From an archaeon (GTDB taxonomy: Archaea; Nanobdellota; Nanobdellia; SCGC-AAA011-G17; GW2011-AR18), in assembly GCA_023245385.1 (NCBI GenBank), contig JAHFKM010000017.1:1-13151 (forward strand): DNA of 13,151 nt, in the 5' to 3' direction. The notes beneath the pieces are model-generated. The model did not search any database, was not told where the DNA came from, and saw only the letters and a list, made by a program, of their open reading frames with translations. A program made the position numbers and the translations under genes. This document shows, in pieces, positions 6,555 to 12,306 of this stretch. How positions within the stretch are numbered: the stretch's first letter is position 1; each line of letters begins with the position of its first letter.

Positions 6555-6710
6555 ATGGCGACACAAGAAACAATTTTATTATATATTATTCTGGGTGCGG
6601 TGATAGGGATTATTTATGGTTTGAGAAGAATCTATTTTTTAGAAAGAGATCTTGCTGTGATAGATAAAAAAATTGAAATGATCTTGTCTGGAAGGAAAGG
6701 GAAGCGATAG
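6555..6710 (+). CDS. Small membrane protein, 51 aa, not recognised
   Basis: This is a micro-gene starting MATQETILLY and ending SGRKGKR. It has one hydrophobic helix (about 7-22, LLYIILGAVIGIIYG within it) followed by an amphipathic, charged segment LRRIYFLERDLAVIDKKIEM (23-42) and a basic tail. This suggests a single-pass membrane protein with the C-terminus inside. The ATG at 6555 is preceded by GAGGTGA (6544-6550, 4-nt spacing) and a TATA box at 6512, so the expression signals are complete. It ends just before the L7Ae promoter. I do not recognise a family. Its place directly ahead of a ribosomal operon says nothing certain about function. Confidence 0.7.
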   Translation: MATQETILLYIILGAVIGIIYGLRRIYFLERDLAVIDKKIEMILSGRKGKR

Positions 6711-6720
6711 CTTTTTATAG
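6711..6720 (+). promoter_or_regulatory. TATA box of the L7Ae operon
   Basis: CTTTTTATAG directly after the 51-aa gene's stop, about 50 bp before the L7Ae start. This predicts a leader of about 22 nt with the Shine-Dalgarno site GGGAGG at 6756-6761. The box is identical to the one ahead of secF. Confidence 0.55.
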
Positions 6721-6763
6721 GATTCTGATTTGCTTTGTCTAAACCAATGACCGTTGGGAGGTT

Positions 6764-7120
6764 ATGATGATAGATTTAAACACTGATGTACCGAAAGATC
6801 TTGTTGAAAAAACATTTGAAGCGATTGAATTAGCGAAGAAGACTGGGAAGATCAAGAAAGGGACGAATGAAACGACAAAGGCAGTGGAGAGGGGAACTGC
6901 AAAGTTTGTTGTTGTTGCTAAGGATGTGAATCCTAAAGAAATTATTATGCATCTTCCTGCTTTGTGTGAAGAGAAAGATATTCCTTTTGTTCCTGTGAAG
7001 AGTAGGGAAGAGTTAGGTGTTGCCGCGGGATTAAGTATTCCTACAAGTGCTGTGACTATTCTTCAGGAAGGGGAAGCGAAAAATCTTATTAAGGAAATAG
7101 CGACGAAATTAAAGCAATAA
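6764..7120 (+). CDS. rpl7ae: Ribosomal protein L7Ae (eL8)
   Basis: L7Ae binds kink-turns in 23S rRNA and is also a core protein of box C/D and H/ACA guide RNPs and, in archaea, of RNase P. This 118-aa protein has the RNA-binding signature KIKKGTNETTKAVERGTAKFV (spanning about 34-54) and the segment IPFVPVKSREELGVAAGL (72-89). The length is normal. The Shine-Dalgarno GGGAGG (6756-6761) is only 2 nt from the ATG at 6764 but 5 nt from the next ATG at 6767, so translation may really begin at 6767 (117 aa). It is first in the run L7Ae-S28e-L24e-ndk, a gene order widely kept in archaea. Confidence 0.97.
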   Translation: MMIDLNTDVPKDLVEKTFEAIELAKKTGKIKKGTNETTKAVERGTAKFVVVAKDVNPKEIIMHLPALCEEKDIPFVPVKSREELGVAAGLSIPTSAVTILQEGEAKNLIKEIATKLKQ

Positions 7121-7122
7121 AG

Positions 7123-7407
7123 ATGGAAAAAGAAAAGAATCCTGGTGCAAAACAAGAACAGACGAAGACTGCTGAGAAGAAAGGGTCTAGTGGTTTTACT
7201 TCTGCAACTCCTGCTGTTGTGGAAGAGATTGTAGGAAGGACTGGGATGCGTGGAGAAGTTGTTCAGGTGAGGTGTAAAATTCTTGAGGGCTATGATGAAA
7301 AGCGTGTTTTAAGAAGAAATGTGAAAGGTCCGATTCGTATTGGCGATGTTCTTATGTTAAGGGAAACAGAAATTGAGGCGAGAAAACTTACTCAGGGAAG
7401 GAAGTAG
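7123..7407 (+). CDS. rps28e: Ribosomal protein S28e, with an N-terminal extension
   Basis: This is a small-subunit protein with an OB-like beta barrel. The family core is clear from about residue 28 on: ATPAVVEEIVGRTGMRGEV (28-46), RRNVKGPIRIGDVLMLRETE (64-83) and the RKLTQGRK tail. The family is usually about 65-70 aa; here there are 94, because of a Lys/Glu/Gln-rich, probably disordered extension of roughly 25 residues at the N-terminus. The ATG is 2 nt after the L7Ae stop, with no clear Shine-Dalgarno site, so translation is probably coupled. A shorter start is not available as there is no ATG before the core, which supports the extension being real. Confidence 0.95.
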   Translation: MEKEKNPGAKQEQTKTAEKKGSSGFTSATPAVVEEIVGRTGMRGEVVQVRCKILEGYDEKRVLRRNVKGPIRIGDVLMLRETEIEARKLTQGRK

Positions 7408-7596
7408 ATGGTGAAGTGTTCTTTTTGTGCTAATGAAATGGAGAGGGGTACGGGAAAGATGTTTGTTAAAGTTGATAGTACAACGTATTTTTTTTGTTCA
7501 ACAAAGTGTGAGAAGAATATGTTAAAGTTGAGGCGTATTCCAAGAAATGTGTCTTGGACTTTGGAGTCGAGGAAGTTTAAAGGGAAGCATGATTGA
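7408..7596 (+). CDS. rpl24e: Ribosomal protein L24e (eL24)
   Basis: This is a 62-aa zinc-ribbon protein of the large subunit. The four zinc ligands are visible as CxxC (Cys4, Cys7) and CxxxC (Cys30, Cys34). The family segments GTGKMFVKVD (15-24) and LRRIPRNVSWT (41-51) are present. The length matches archaeal L24e. The ATG directly follows the S28e stop (TAG-ATG) with GGAAGG upstream. Its last 8 nt overlap the ndk start. Confidence 0.97.
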   Translation: MVKCSFCANEMERGTGKMFVKVDSTTYFFCSTKCEKNMLKLRRIPRNVSWTLESRKFKGKHD

Positions 7597-8167
7597 AAGG
7601 ACTCTTGTTCTTGTGAAGCCTGATGGGGTAAAGCGTGGTCTTGTTGGAGAGATTATTTCTCGTTTTGAAAAGGTTGGTTTAAAAATTATTGGGATGAAAA
7701 TGGTTTTTGTAAATAAAGAATTTGCTTTGAATCATTATCCTGTGACAGAGCAGTGGTATAAAAAGGTCGGGACAAATACGCTTGATGATTCTAAAAAATA
7801 TGGGGTGAATGTGAAGGAGTTGATGGGGACTGAGGATCCTTTGGGAATTGGAAAGAAAGTGCATAGTTGGAATGTGGATTTTTTAACGTCTGGTCCGATT
7901 GTTGCGATGGTGTTGGAGGGGTATCATGCGATTGAGGTGGTGAGGAAGATTGCTGGTACAACCTTGCCTAATTTAGCGATGCCTGGAACTATTCGGGGGG
8001 ATTTTTCATCGCGTTCTGCGTTGAGCGCGAATGTGAAGAATAGTGCTATTCCTAATCTTGTGCATGCTTCTGGGGAGAAGGAGGAAGCGAAGAGGGAGAT
8101 TGGTTTGTGGTTTTCTGAAAAGGAGCTACATTCTTATAAAACTGTTCATGATGCGGAGATCTTTTAA
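7589..8167 (+). CDS. ndk: Nucleoside-diphosphate kinase with an internal insertion
   Basis: NDK transfers the gamma phosphate between nucleoside tri- and diphosphates through a phosphohistidine. Key features are LVLVKPDGVKRG (6-17, with Lys10), Tyr50, LTSGPIVAMVLEG (99-111), PGTIRGDFS (132-140, with Arg136) and NLVHAS (156-161), giving catalytic His159, Asn156 and Ser161; Glu170 matches the helper glutamate. The family is about 150 aa; this one is 192. The excess lies mainly between NHY (48-50) and VDFLTSGP (96-103), which is about 45 residues instead of about 17 and includes no canonical PFF. The usual HGSD is HASG. The ATG at 7589 overlaps the L24e stop by 8 nt; an in-frame GTG at 7547 lies deep in L24e. 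Confidence 0.95.
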   Translation: MIERTLVLVKPDGVKRGLVGEIISRFEKVGLKIIGMKMVFVNKEFALNHYPVTEQWYKKVGTNTLDDSKKYGVNVKELMGTEDPLGIGKKVHSWNVDFLTSGPIVAMVLEGYHAIEVVRKIAGTTLPNLAMPGTIRGDFSSRSALSANVKNSAIPNLVHASGEKEEAKREIGLWFSEKELHSYKTVHDAEIF

Positions 8168-8175
8168 AAAAAGAA

Positions 8176-8271
8176 TTAGAGAGGTTCGTCCTCTCCAAGT
8201 TCTTGACGTATGGTACGGATTTTTTTTTCAATGTCTACGAGGACGGATTGAATATCTTCATCATTTTGCAT
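8176..8271 (-). CDS. Micro-ORF C, 31-aa acidic coiled-coil-like peptide
   Basis: This micro-ORF starts MQNDEDIQSVLVDIEKK and ends GEDEPL. Hydrophobic residues at 7, 11, 14, 18, 21 and 25 follow an exact heptad (4-3-4-3-4), so a short amphipathic or coiled-coil helix is likely. It has nine acidic and four basic residues. The ATG directly follows the stop of the 44-aa ORF, and GGAGG (8280-8284, minus strand) lies 8 nt ahead of it, a textbook ribosome binding site. It ends 8 bp from the ndk stop, tail to tail. I recognise no family. It is supported by expression signals and arrangement, not by homology. Confidence 0.55.
   Translation of the reverse strand: MQNDEDIQSVLVDIEKKIRTIRQELGEDEPL
8220..8228 (+). 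terminator. Oligo-T run, possible terminator of the L7Ae-ndk operon
   Basis: Nine T on the plus strand, 53 nt after the ndk stop. On the minus strand the same bases are Lys codons in the 31-aa ORF, so the sequence may serve both. Confidence 0.3.
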
Positions 8272-8406
8272 TTATGTTTCCTCCTCTCTAAAGTAGACTC
8301 TCATAAAAGGATATTCTTCTAAATCTGTACCAAAGCCTTCGTCTAAAGAAGGGTGATCTATAATTTCTTCTCTAGAAATTCTTTTTTCTGTGAATAATAA
8401 TCTCAT
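8272..8406 (-). CDS. Micro-ORF B, 44-aa acidic protein
   Basis: This ORF starts MRLLFTEKRISREEIIDHPS and ends VYFREEET, with 12 acidic and 6 basic residues, and no membrane segment or cysteine. GGGGGTGG (8411-8418, minus strand) is 4 nt upstream of the ATG, a strong anti-16S match. The stop TAA is directly followed by the ATG of the 31-aa ORF, so the two form a coupled pair. A TATA-like ATTATATA (8428-8435) is centred about 25 bp upstream, but the Shine-Dalgarno site would then lie outside the transcript, so read-through from the 45-aa ORF's promoter seems more likely. Function is unknown. Confidence 0.55.
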   Translation of the reverse strand: MRLLFTEKRISREEIIDHPSLDEGFGTDLEEYPFMRVYFREEET

Positions 8407-8436
8407 GGTTCCACCCCCAGGTTAATGTATATAATA

Positions 8437-8475
8437 ATAGGGTGGTCTTCCGGATTTAGAGAAAACCTACCCTAT
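8437..8475. repeat. Inverted repeat between micro-ORFs A and B
   Basis: ATAGGGTGGT (8437-8446) is complementary to ACCTACCCTAT (8465-8475) with one bulged base and an 18-nt loop. It lies in the 83-bp gap between the 45-aa and 44-aa ORFs, so it could be an operator, an attenuator or an RNA-processing hairpin. Confidence 0.4.
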
Positions 8476-8489
8476 CTAAACCCAAAATA

Positions 8490-8627
8490 TTAGTATTCTT
8501 CTTCACCGTAATATCCCATTGAAAAACCATATTCTGCGTCACTACACCTGTCGTCTTCCAGATCTTCTTCTAGAGAGATTCTGGGATCTTGTTCATTATC
8601 GAAAGATTTTCTTCTTTGCATTACCAT
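8490..8627 (-). CDS. Micro-ORF A, 45-aa acidic protein
   Basis: This ORF starts MVMQRRKSFDNEQDPRISLE and ends GYYGEEEY. It opens with a basic patch (5-7) and then becomes strongly acidic (14 Asp/Glu against 5 Arg/Lys overall) with LEEDLEDD (19-26) and a Tyr/Gly/Glu tail. One cysteine is at 28. The minus-strand GGGGGGTGG (8633-8641) sits 5 nt before the ATG, nearly the same ribosome binding site as the 44-aa ORF; an ATG two codons in (8621) is less well placed. A TATA box at 8674-8687 fits. Low-complexity acidic sequence makes homology hard to judge. I recognise no family. Confidence 0.55.
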   Translation of the reverse strand: MVMQRRKSFDNEQDPRISLEEDLEDDRCSDAEYGFSMGYYGEEEY

Positions 8628-8673
8628 TATGGCCACCCCCCAACAAATGCTATACATCTATATACTTTGATTT

Positions 8674-8687
8674 CTATTTATATTTAA
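8674..8687 (-). promoter_or_regulatory. TATA box of the micro-ORF cluster
   Basis: Minus-strand TTAAATATAAATAG. Initiation about 26 bp downstream would give a leader of roughly 27 nt that includes the GGGGGGTGG site. Confidence 0.45.
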
Positions 8688-8889
8688 CTGATATTTTAGA
8701 TATAACCTATATAGAACGAAATGCTTTTAGAAAAATAAATGCTAAGAAGAGAAGAAACATACTTATTTGGTGATATCTTTTTTTCTCGGGGATAAACGTA
8801 AATCCTTCTTTTTTTTAATTACTAAAAGTTTTAATTGAAAAGGAATTTAATTCAAGCTCTGTAGGGCAGACTAAACGATCACTAAAAGA
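8688..8889. other. AT-rich intergenic spacer
   Basis: This is the spacer between the micro-ORF cluster and infB. I find no frame longer than about 20 codons with a ribosome binding site, no tRNA and no clear hairpin. It contains T8-T9 runs and is divergent promoter DNA at most. Confidence 0.5.
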
Positions 8890-8898
8890 CTTTATATA
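8890..8898 (+). promoter_or_regulatory. TATA box of infB
   Basis: CTTTATATA, which places the transcript start near 8920, just ahead of the GGAG site (8924-8927) that serves the ATG at 8935. Confidence 0.55.
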
Positions 8899-8934
8899 TT
8901 CTTGGAGTTGCGTAAGAAAAGAAGGAGTAAAAAA

Positions 8935-10638
8935 ATGTTAAGACAGGTTATTGTAACGATATTGGGAAATGTTGATGCTGGAAAAAGCCAGATTGTGGAT
9001 ACGATAAAAAAAACGTCTATTGTTGAGTCTGAGCCTGGGCGCATTACGCAGTCAATTAAGGCGTATGCTGTTTCGATGAGTAGTATTCAGGAAGTTTGTA
9101 AGAATTTGTTGGATCTTGCGAAGATAAAAGTTCCTGGCTTGCTTTTTCTTGATACGCCTGGTCATAAAGCTTTTTCAAACTTAAGGAGGAGAGGTGGTGC
9201 TCTTGCAGATATTGCGATTCTTGTTGTTGATTGTAATGAAGGAATAAAACCGCAGACTTTGGAGAGTATTGAAATTTTGAAAGAAGGAAAAACTCCTTTT
9301 GTGATTGCTTTAAATAAAATTGATTTGATTCAGGGCTGGAAAAAGAAGGATCAGCAGCTTGTGAAGAATATTTCAGGTCAGCATGAGTCTGTGAAAAAAG
9401 GAGTAGAGACAAAGATGTATGATCTTGTGGCAAAACTTTACGAACTAGGTCTGAATGCTGAACGTTTTGATAGGATTGAAGATTATTCAAAACAAATCGC
9501 AATTATTCCGACATCAGCGAAAACAGGTGAGGGTATTCCTGAATTGTTGATGGTTATTACTGGTTTAGCGCAACGTTTTTTAGAGGGAACTCTTCAGTAT
9601 GAAAGTGAGAGTCCTGCAAAAGGGACAATTTTAGAAGTTGTTGAAGAAAAGGGTTTAGGTGCGACAGTTGATGTTATTATTTATGATGGTCATATTAAGG
9701 TTGGGGATCAGATTGTTCTTGGAACCTTGCACAATCCTGTGGTAACAAAGGTGAAGGCTTTGCTTTTTCCTGAAGGGGGAAAGTTGAAGCAGGTGAAAGA
9801 GGTGTATGCTGCTGTTGGGGTAAAAATTGCTGCTCCGAATCTTAATGAGGTTATTCCTGGAATGCCTATGGTTGTGGCGAATAAGGATCTTGAGCGTGCG
9901 AAGGTTGAGATGATGGAGCAGGTGAAAGAGTTAACGTTGGAGTTGGATGAGGAGGGGGTTGTTGTTAAGGCTGATTCTCTTGGTTCTTTGGAGGGGGTGA
10001 TTACTTTATTAAAAGAAAGAAATATGAGGATAAAGCGTGCGAGTATTGGTCCTGTTTCTAAGAAGGATATTGCTGAAGCGCTTTCAGAGATGGATTCTTT
10101 AAATCGTGTTATTCTCGCGTTTAATGTGAAGATTTTAGAATCAGAGCAGGTGAAAATTTTTAGTAGTGAAGTTATTTATACTTTATTAGATAATTTTCAG
10201 TCTTGGCTTGAGAAAAAGAAGCAGGAGATTGAAGCGGGAAAGTTAAAGAATCTTGTTTGGCCTTGTAAAATAAAAGTTTTAGAGGGATATATTTTTAGAC
10301 AGTCTAATCCTGCAATTGTTGGTGTTGATATTCTTGCTGGAAAGTTAAAAGCAGGAACTCCTTTGATGAAGGAAAAGTATGTTACTGTTGTGAAAGCAAT
10401 GCAGCATGAGGGAGAAAATGTTTCTGAAGTGAAGAAAGGTCAGTCTGTTGCTGTTTCTTTGCCTGATGTAACAATGAATAGGCAGGTAAAAGAAGGGGAT
10501 ATTTTATATGCTGATGTTTCGGAAGAGCAGTTTCTTGCTTTTAAGAAATTAAAAAAGTATTTAAATGAAGACGAAATTCTGGTCTTGAAAGAAATCGCTG
10601 AGTTAAAGCGAAAAGAAAATCCGATGTGGGGAATGTAA
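8935..10638 (+). CDS. infB: Translation initiation factor aIF5B (IF2), with a divergent G domain
   Basis: aIF5B is the GTPase that promotes ribosomal subunit joining with initiator tRNA. This 567-aa protein has G3 DTPGH (73-77), G4 NKID (127-130) and G5 SAK (194-196). The C-terminal domain carries RQSNPAIVGVDILAGKLKAG, the family motif for domain IV. G1 reads GNVDAGKS (11-18) where GHVDHGKT is usual, and switch I reads EPGRITQSIKA (33-43) where AGGITQxIGA is usual: two glycines are replaced by Arg and Lys, but ITQ is kept. An in-frame TTG at 8902 would add 11 residues; the ATG at 8935 is chosen for its GGAG site 7 nt upstream (8924-8927) and because the family homology starts there. It overlaps S6e by 1 nt. 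Confidence 0.95.
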   Translation: MLRQVIVTILGNVDAGKSQIVDTIKKTSIVESEPGRITQSIKAYAVSMSSIQEVCKNLLDLAKIKVPGLLFLDTPGHKAFSNLRRRGGALADIAILVVDCNEGIKPQTLESIEILKEGKTPFVIALNKIDLIQGWKKKDQQLVKNISGQHESVKKGVETKMYDLVAKLYELGLNAERFDRIEDYSKQIAIIPTSAKTGEGIPELLMVITGLAQRFLEGTLQYESESPAKGTILEVVEEKGLGATVDVIIYDGHIKVGDQIVLGTLHNPVVTKVKALLFPEGGKLKQVKEVYAAVGVKIAAPNLNEVIPGMPMVVANKDLERAKVEMMEQVKELTLELDEEGVVVKADSLGSLEGVITLLKERNMRIKRASIGPVSKKDIAEALSEMDSLNRVILAFNVKILESEQVKIFSSEVIYTLLDNFQSWLEKKKQEIEAGKLKNLVWPCKIKVLEGYIFRQSNPAIVGVDILAGKLKAGTPLMKEKYVTVVKAMQHEGENVSEVKKGQSVAVSLPDVTMNRQVKEGDILYADVSEEQFLAFKKLKKYLNEDEILVLKEIAELKRKENPMWGM

Positions 10639-11042
10639 TGGTTGAATGTAAGGTTGTTATTAATGATGTGAAAGCTGGAAAGAGTTATCAGAAGGTTCTT
10701 CCGGATAATATTTTTTTGAATAAGAAAGTTGGTGAAAAGATTAGTGGAGAAGAGCTTGGTTTGGAGGGGTATGAGTTGGAAATTAGTGGGGCGAGTGATA
10801 ATGCTGGTTTCCCAGTAAGGAAGGATCTTTTTGGTGTGGGAAGAAAGCAGCTTGTCTTAACTGCTGGTCCTGGGTTAAGGTTAAAGAATGCTGAGCAGGG
10901 GATACGTGTTAAGAAAACTGTTACTTCAAATAATATTGATCAGAATATTGTGCAAGTGAATGTGAAAGTTCTTTTGTATGGTCAGAAATCGGTAATAGAA
11001 TCCTTGGGTATTGTATCGAAAGAAGAAGTTAAGACTGCTTAG
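10638..11042 (+). CDS. rps6e: Ribosomal protein S6e (eS6)
   Basis: This small-subunit protein has 134 aa. The family core is GASDNAGFPVRKDLFGVGRKQ (55-75), then GPGLRLKNAEQGIRVKKTV (80-98) and NIDQNIVQVNVKVL (102-115). The length suits the archaeal form, which lacks the long eukaryotic tail. The ATG at 10638 shares its A with the infB stop (TAATG) and GGGGA precedes it, so it is translationally coupled to infB. A GTG at 10626 in frame would lie inside infB and is disfavoured. The stop is followed by a 75-bp gap before the convergent ParA/MinD gene. Confidence 0.95.
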   Translation: MVECKVVINDVKAGKSYQKVLPDNIFLNKKVGEKISGEELGLEGYELEISGASDNAGFPVRKDLFGVGRKQLVLTAGPGLRLKNAEQGIRVKKTVTSNNIDQNIVQVNVKVLLYGQKSVIESLGIVSKEEVKTA

Positions 11043-11117
11043 TTTAATTGTTGTTAATGGAATAATTTGTTTTACTAGTTATAGAATTAAAAGTTTGCTA
11101 AGTGTTTGAGTAAAAAA

Positions 11118-11924
11118 TCAATAATGGCTTTCCATGATTACAGCGCGATTAATATCTTCTTTTGTTAAACTTTTAGAAAAAAGGTTTCTGATTTTGGAAA
11201 AGAGTCTTGGATCTTTGTAGCGTTCCCCAACAAGTGCGGCTGCGAGTTTTTTGTATTCGACGACTGCTTCGCTTTTTGGAGTAAGGAATGCGGCAGGATG
11301 TGTTTTTGAGATTGAAGAGAGGATATGAGGATCATAGTGTAAAAGTGATACAACAGGAATTTGTGTTGCTTCCTCAATCTCGTTCATTGTGAGTTCGTAT
11401 TTTTTCCCCCGGATTTTGTTTAGGATGATTCCGGAAACGTGGATTTTTTTTTGTTTTGCTGTTTTTAAAGAATGAAGTGTTGATGCTAGTGTTACATAAT
11501 CTGGTGTGCTGATAATGAATAGTTCATCTGAAGTTGTGATCGTGGCGAGTATTTCTTCGTTTAAGCAGGGGGAAGAGTCAAGTAGGATATAATCATATTT
11601 GTTTTTCAGAGATTTAATTTCTTGTTTAAACTGTTCTGTATTGACTTTTCTGGAAAGTAAAGATGCTGGAAGAATATGCAGTCCTGAACTGTGTTCGTAA
11701 ATCGCTTTTTCTATAGGGATTTTTCCTTCGAGAACATCGTGTAGTGTATATTTTGGGTGGGTGAAGCCAAAGTGTAATCCCAAGTTTGGTCCTGAGAAGT
11801 TTGCGTCAACAAGAAGTACTTTTTTCTCAAAATCTTGTGAGAGGAGAACGCCGAGATTAGCGACTGTTGAAGTTTTGCCTACTCCTCCTTTTATTGCGAT
11901 AAATCCTACGACTCGTGCGTGCAT
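11118..11924 (-). CDS. ParA/MinD family P-loop ATPase
   Basis: This 268-aa protein has a deviant Walker A motif KGGVGKT (12-18) with the signature lysine at 12, switch I region LVDANFSGPNLGL (38-50, Asp40) and Walker B YILLDSSP (112-119, Asp116). The DxNxxxPxLGxxxG pattern resembles MinD-type proteins. The C-terminal LFSKIRNLFSKSLTK (241-255) could form an amphipathic helix similar to a MinD membrane-targeting tail, but this is only a pattern judgement. No ParB or MinE-like partner lies in the window. A TATA box 27 bp upstream of the ATG (11947-11955) overlaps the stop of the preceding gene, so the promoter is inside that gene's end. Confidence 0.9.
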   Translation of the reverse strand: MHARVVGFIAIKGGVGKTSTVANLGVLLSQDFEKKVLLVDANFSGPNLGLHFGFTHPKYTLHDVLEGKIPIEKAIYEHSSGLHILPASLLSRKVNTEQFKQEIKSLKNKYDYILLDSSPCLNEEILATITTSDELFIISTPDYVTLASTLHSLKTAKQKKIHVSGIILNKIRGKKYELTMNEIEEATQIPVVSLLHYDPHILSSISKTHPAAFLTPKSEAVVEYKKLAAALVGERYKDPRLFSKIRNLFSKSLTKEDINRAVIMESHY

Positions 11925-11946
11925 TAATTCCTCTTTTTATTGGAAG

Positions 11947-11955
11947 CTTATATAG
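11947..11955 (-). promoter_or_regulatory. TATA box of the ParA/MinD gene
   Basis: Minus-strand CTATATAAG, centred 27 bp upstream of the ATG. It includes the TAA stop of the 103-aa gene (11948-11950). AGAGGA near 11932 could also serve as a weak ribosome site if transcription starts slightly further up. Confidence 0.55.
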
Positions 11956-12259
11956 TTTTCTTTTCTTGTTTGTCTGAGTTTAAAAAATATTGCCAGCAGA
12001 GGTATTCTCTTCCGAGTCTTGATTTTTTTAAGAGTTTGATTTTATTTCCGTTTAAGTTGAAATATGCGAAGGTTCCTTTTGTTGTTTTGAAGAAGTAGTC
12101 TCCATCTTTCCAGTTTCCGGTTAATCCTCTGAGAAATTTAACAAATTCTTGTTGTGTTTTTACACATTTTTTTTCAAGTTTAAGTGTTGGTTTGAATTGG
12201 TAAACAATAGAATAATTTGACCGTACTTGCATAACAGTCATTTTGTCATCTAAAACCAT
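11948..12259 (-). CDS. Hypothetical basic protein, 103 aa, not recognised
   Basis: I do not recognise this protein. It is lysine-rich and aromatic-rich, soluble by appearance, with two cysteines (32, 88). Segments such as QQEFVKFLRGLTGNWKDGDY and FFKTTKGTFAYFNLNGNKIK suggest an alternating beta/alpha fold and possibly nucleic-acid binding, which is an inference from charge only. An ATG at 12286 would add nine residues, but it is only 9 bp from the TATA box. The ATG at 12259 has AGGAG (12269-12273) 9 nt upstream and is preferred. It lies between S2 and the ParA/MinD gene on the same strand. Confidence 0.7.
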   Translation of the reverse strand: MVLDDKMTVMQVRSNYSIVYQFKPTLKLEKKCVKTQQEFVKFLRGLTGNWKDGDYFFKTTKGTFAYFNLNGNKIKLLKKSRLGREYLCWQYFLNSDKQEKKTI

Positions 12260-12290
12260 TAGTTCACGCTCCTTTGGAATATCCATCTTT

Positions 12291-12299
12291 TATTTAAAT
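12291..12299 (-). promoter_or_regulatory. TATA box of the 103-aa gene
   Basis: Minus-strand ATTTAAATA just after the S2 stop. The predicted start near 12269 favours the ATG at 12259. Confidence 0.5.
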
Positions 12300-12306
12300 C
12301 TTCTGT

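Noticed and set aside
8043..8291. 82-aa plus-strand frame overlapping the end of ndk
   Set aside because: It overlaps ndk in another frame and runs antisense through the 31-aa micro-ORF; it is a shadow with no expression signals.
8519..8773. 84-aa plus-strand frame ahead of infB
   Set aside because: It is antisense to the 45-aa micro-ORF and has no ribosome binding site; the strong minus-strand signals explain this stretch better.
9056..9502. 148-aa antisense frame inside infB
   Set aside because: It is a mirror of the infB reading frame with Ser/Gln-rich, unprotein-like composition.
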